A program made the translations under genes and the position numbers. The notes under the pieces were generated by a model. It searched no databases. It saw nothing but the letters and a program-made list of their open reading frames with translations, and was not told the DNA's origin. A DNA stretch of 8,216 bases, from the NCBI GenBank assembly GCA_946410475.1, contig CAMKAM010000063.1, positions 1-8,216 of the forward strand. The letters run 5' to 3'. Below are positions 7,224 to 8,216 of the stretch, piece by piece. Every line of letters starts with the position of its first letter. Positions within the stretch are counted from its first letter, which is position 1. The DNA is from an uncultured Bacillota bacterium. GTDB lineage: Bacteria; Bacillota; Clostridia; Peptostreptococcales; Anaerovoracaceae.

Positions 7224-8216
7224 TCATACCTCCTGAAACATTTTCTCTTTTCTGCGGATCATCTCGTCTATCCGCTCTATGTATACCTTATAGTCTTTTA
7301 CGTTCGGCACCCTGGTGAGCTGCCTGGTGCGGGGGCAGTAATCCTTGCCTATAGCTCCCGCTCCCATCGCCAGTATGCTCTGGTGCTCGTCCATTATCCT
7401 CACATTGTACAGGCTCTCCGTCCCGGGAAGCGCGTATCCCACGTTCTCGAGCGCGCCCGACATATGTTTCTGTCTATATAGATAGTACGGTCTGTAACCG
7501 TTCTTTCCGAGTATCTCCGACGCCGCATCCAGCATGGCTCTTACGGCGCGTCCCCTCTTGTAATGATAATCGGGATCTTTTTCCTTCAGCCTCGACGTCC
7601 TCTTCACCGCAAGAGAATGGACCGTTATGTTCTCGGCGCCAAGGGAGATGATCTCATCCAGCGTCCGTACGATATCTTCCGTGTCCTCTCCGGGCAGCCC
7701 GGCTATTATGTCAGCGTTGACAGTCCATTCGCCCGAAGCTCTCGCCATTCCGAAAGCCCGCCTTATATCATCCGGAGTATGATCTCTTCCGATCCTTACG
7801 AGCGTCTCCTGCTTCATCGACTGCGGGTTGATGCTGACTCTTCCGAATCCGTGCCGCGCCGCGGCCTCAAGCTTCGCCTCGGTGATCGTATCGGGTCTTC
7901 CCGCCTCGATGGTGGCTTCCTTTACGGCCTCCGTCATGAAGCCCCTTTCTATCCTGCCCAGCAGCCTGTCCAGCTGCTCCGCTGTCAGGCTCGTCGGCGT
8001 GCCGCCGCCGATGTATATGCTCTCAGCGAGCATGCCCGCGGTCCCTGCCATCTCTGAACAAGCATCTATCTCTTTTTCAAGAGCTGCGAGATATCCTTCG
8101 ATGTCGCTGCCGTCTATCGGGTTGGAAGCGAACGAGCAGTAAAGGCATCTGGTCGGGCAGAACGGGATCCCCGTGTACACGCCCATGCTGTTTTCTTCAG
8201 CCTCGCCGAAGCGTTC
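7224..8216 (-). CDS. hemZ: HemZ-type radical SAM coproporphyrinogen III dehydrogenase, 5' end outside the window
   Basis: This is a radical SAM enzyme of the HemN/HemZ group, whose characterised members oxidatively decarboxylate coproporphyrinogen III in oxygen-independent heme synthesis. The frame stays open to the right edge, ten codons upstream of the first visible ATG (8186), so the start lies outside; HemZ proteins usually carry an extra N-terminal domain. Numbering from that Met, the 4Fe-4S motif CX3CX2C is C10, C14 and C17, followed by the SAM-binding GGGTPTSL (60-67), a VSINPQSM segment (117-124) and GLPGE (163-167). The VHSLAVKRTSRL (189-200) and YYLYRQKHM (234-242) segments fit my recollection of HemZ better than HemW. 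The TGA stop is 3 nt before hisS, and the last codons contain the hisS ribosome binding site. Family assignment is firm; the substrate is uncertain, because many anaerobes keep hemZ without an obvious heme pathway. Confidence 0.88.
   Translation of the reverse strand, partial: ERFGEAEENSMGVYTGIPFCPTRCLYCSFASNPIDGSDIEGYLAALEKEIDACSEMAGTAGMLAESIYIGGGTPTSLTAEQLDRLLGRIERGFMTEAVKEATIEAGRPDTITEAKLEAAARHGFGRVSINPQSMKQETLVRIGRDHTPDDIRRAFGMARASGEWTVNADIIAGLPGEDTEDIVRTLDEIISLGAENITVHSLAVKRTSRLKEKDPDYHYKRGRAVRAMLDAASEILGKNGYRPYYLYRQKHMSGALENVGYALPGTESLYNVRIMDEHQSILAMGAGAIGKDYCPRTRQLTRVPNVKDYKVYIERIDEMIRRKEKMFQEV
7228..7234 (-). promoter_or_regulatory. Ribosome binding site of hisS inside the hemZ 3' end
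   Basis: Read on the minus strand this is AGGAGGT, a full Shine-Dalgarno match, 7 nt before the hisS ATG at 7220. It lies in the last codons of hemZ and touches its TGA stop (7226-7224), so ribosomes ending on hemZ are well placed to start hisS. It also decides the hisS start over the out-of-frame ATG at 7227, which lies directly against the motif. Confidence 0.85.

Noticed and set aside
7224..8216. HemW (heme chaperone) as identity of the radical SAM gene
   Set aside because: The INPQSM segment, the VHSLAVKRTSRL stretch and the YYLYRQKHM segment fit HemZ better, and hemZ next to hisS is a known clostridial arrangement as I recall it.

Overview
The window reads as a chromosomal housekeeping segment of a moderately GC-rich member of the Bacillota, most likely class Clostridia. 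This placement is inferred from gene content (a HemZ-type radical SAM protein next to hisS-aspS, and a nadD-yqeK-rsfS-leuS cluster) and from strong AGGAGG-type ribosome binding sites. No single sequence marker proves it. I see no mobile elements, RNA genes, CRISPR arrays or plasmid features.

All convincing genes lie on the minus strand and are transcribed from right to left. The order is hemZ (5' end beyond the right edge), hisS, aspS, nadD, a yqeK-rsfS fused reading frame, then leuS. The junctions are very tight: hemZ/hisS 3 nt, hisS/aspS 47 nt, aspS/nadD 14 nt, nadD/yqeK a 23-bp overlap, and rsfS/leuS 3 nt. No terminator is recognisable between any of them, so the layout suggests one polycistronic unit. 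At hemZ/hisS, aspS/nadD and rsfS/leuS the ribosome binding site of the next gene overlaps or directly abuts the stop of the previous one, which suggests translational coupling. Only 87 bases follow leuS. They hold at most the start of another gene.

Functionally the unit joins three aminoacyl-tRNA synthetases (His, Asp, Leu) with NAD biosynthesis (NadD), an HD-domain Ap4A hydrolase (YqeK), a ribosomal silencing factor (RsfS) and a radical SAM enzyme (HemZ). It looks like two clusters common in Clostridia, hemZ-hisS-aspS and nadD-yqeK-rsfS-leuS, placed end to end.

The most unusual point is the yqeK-rsfS junction. The two domains sit in one uninterrupted 313-codon frame. A Shine-Dalgarno-like sequence and an ATG still mark the expected rsfS start, and a TAA lies 2 nt before that ATG in the +1 frame. 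The simplest reading is two formerly separate genes brought into one frame by a small indel. A sequencing error, or a real fusion that also makes free RsfS from the internal start, would fit too. The remainder of the window is ordinary, well-conserved housekeeping sequence.
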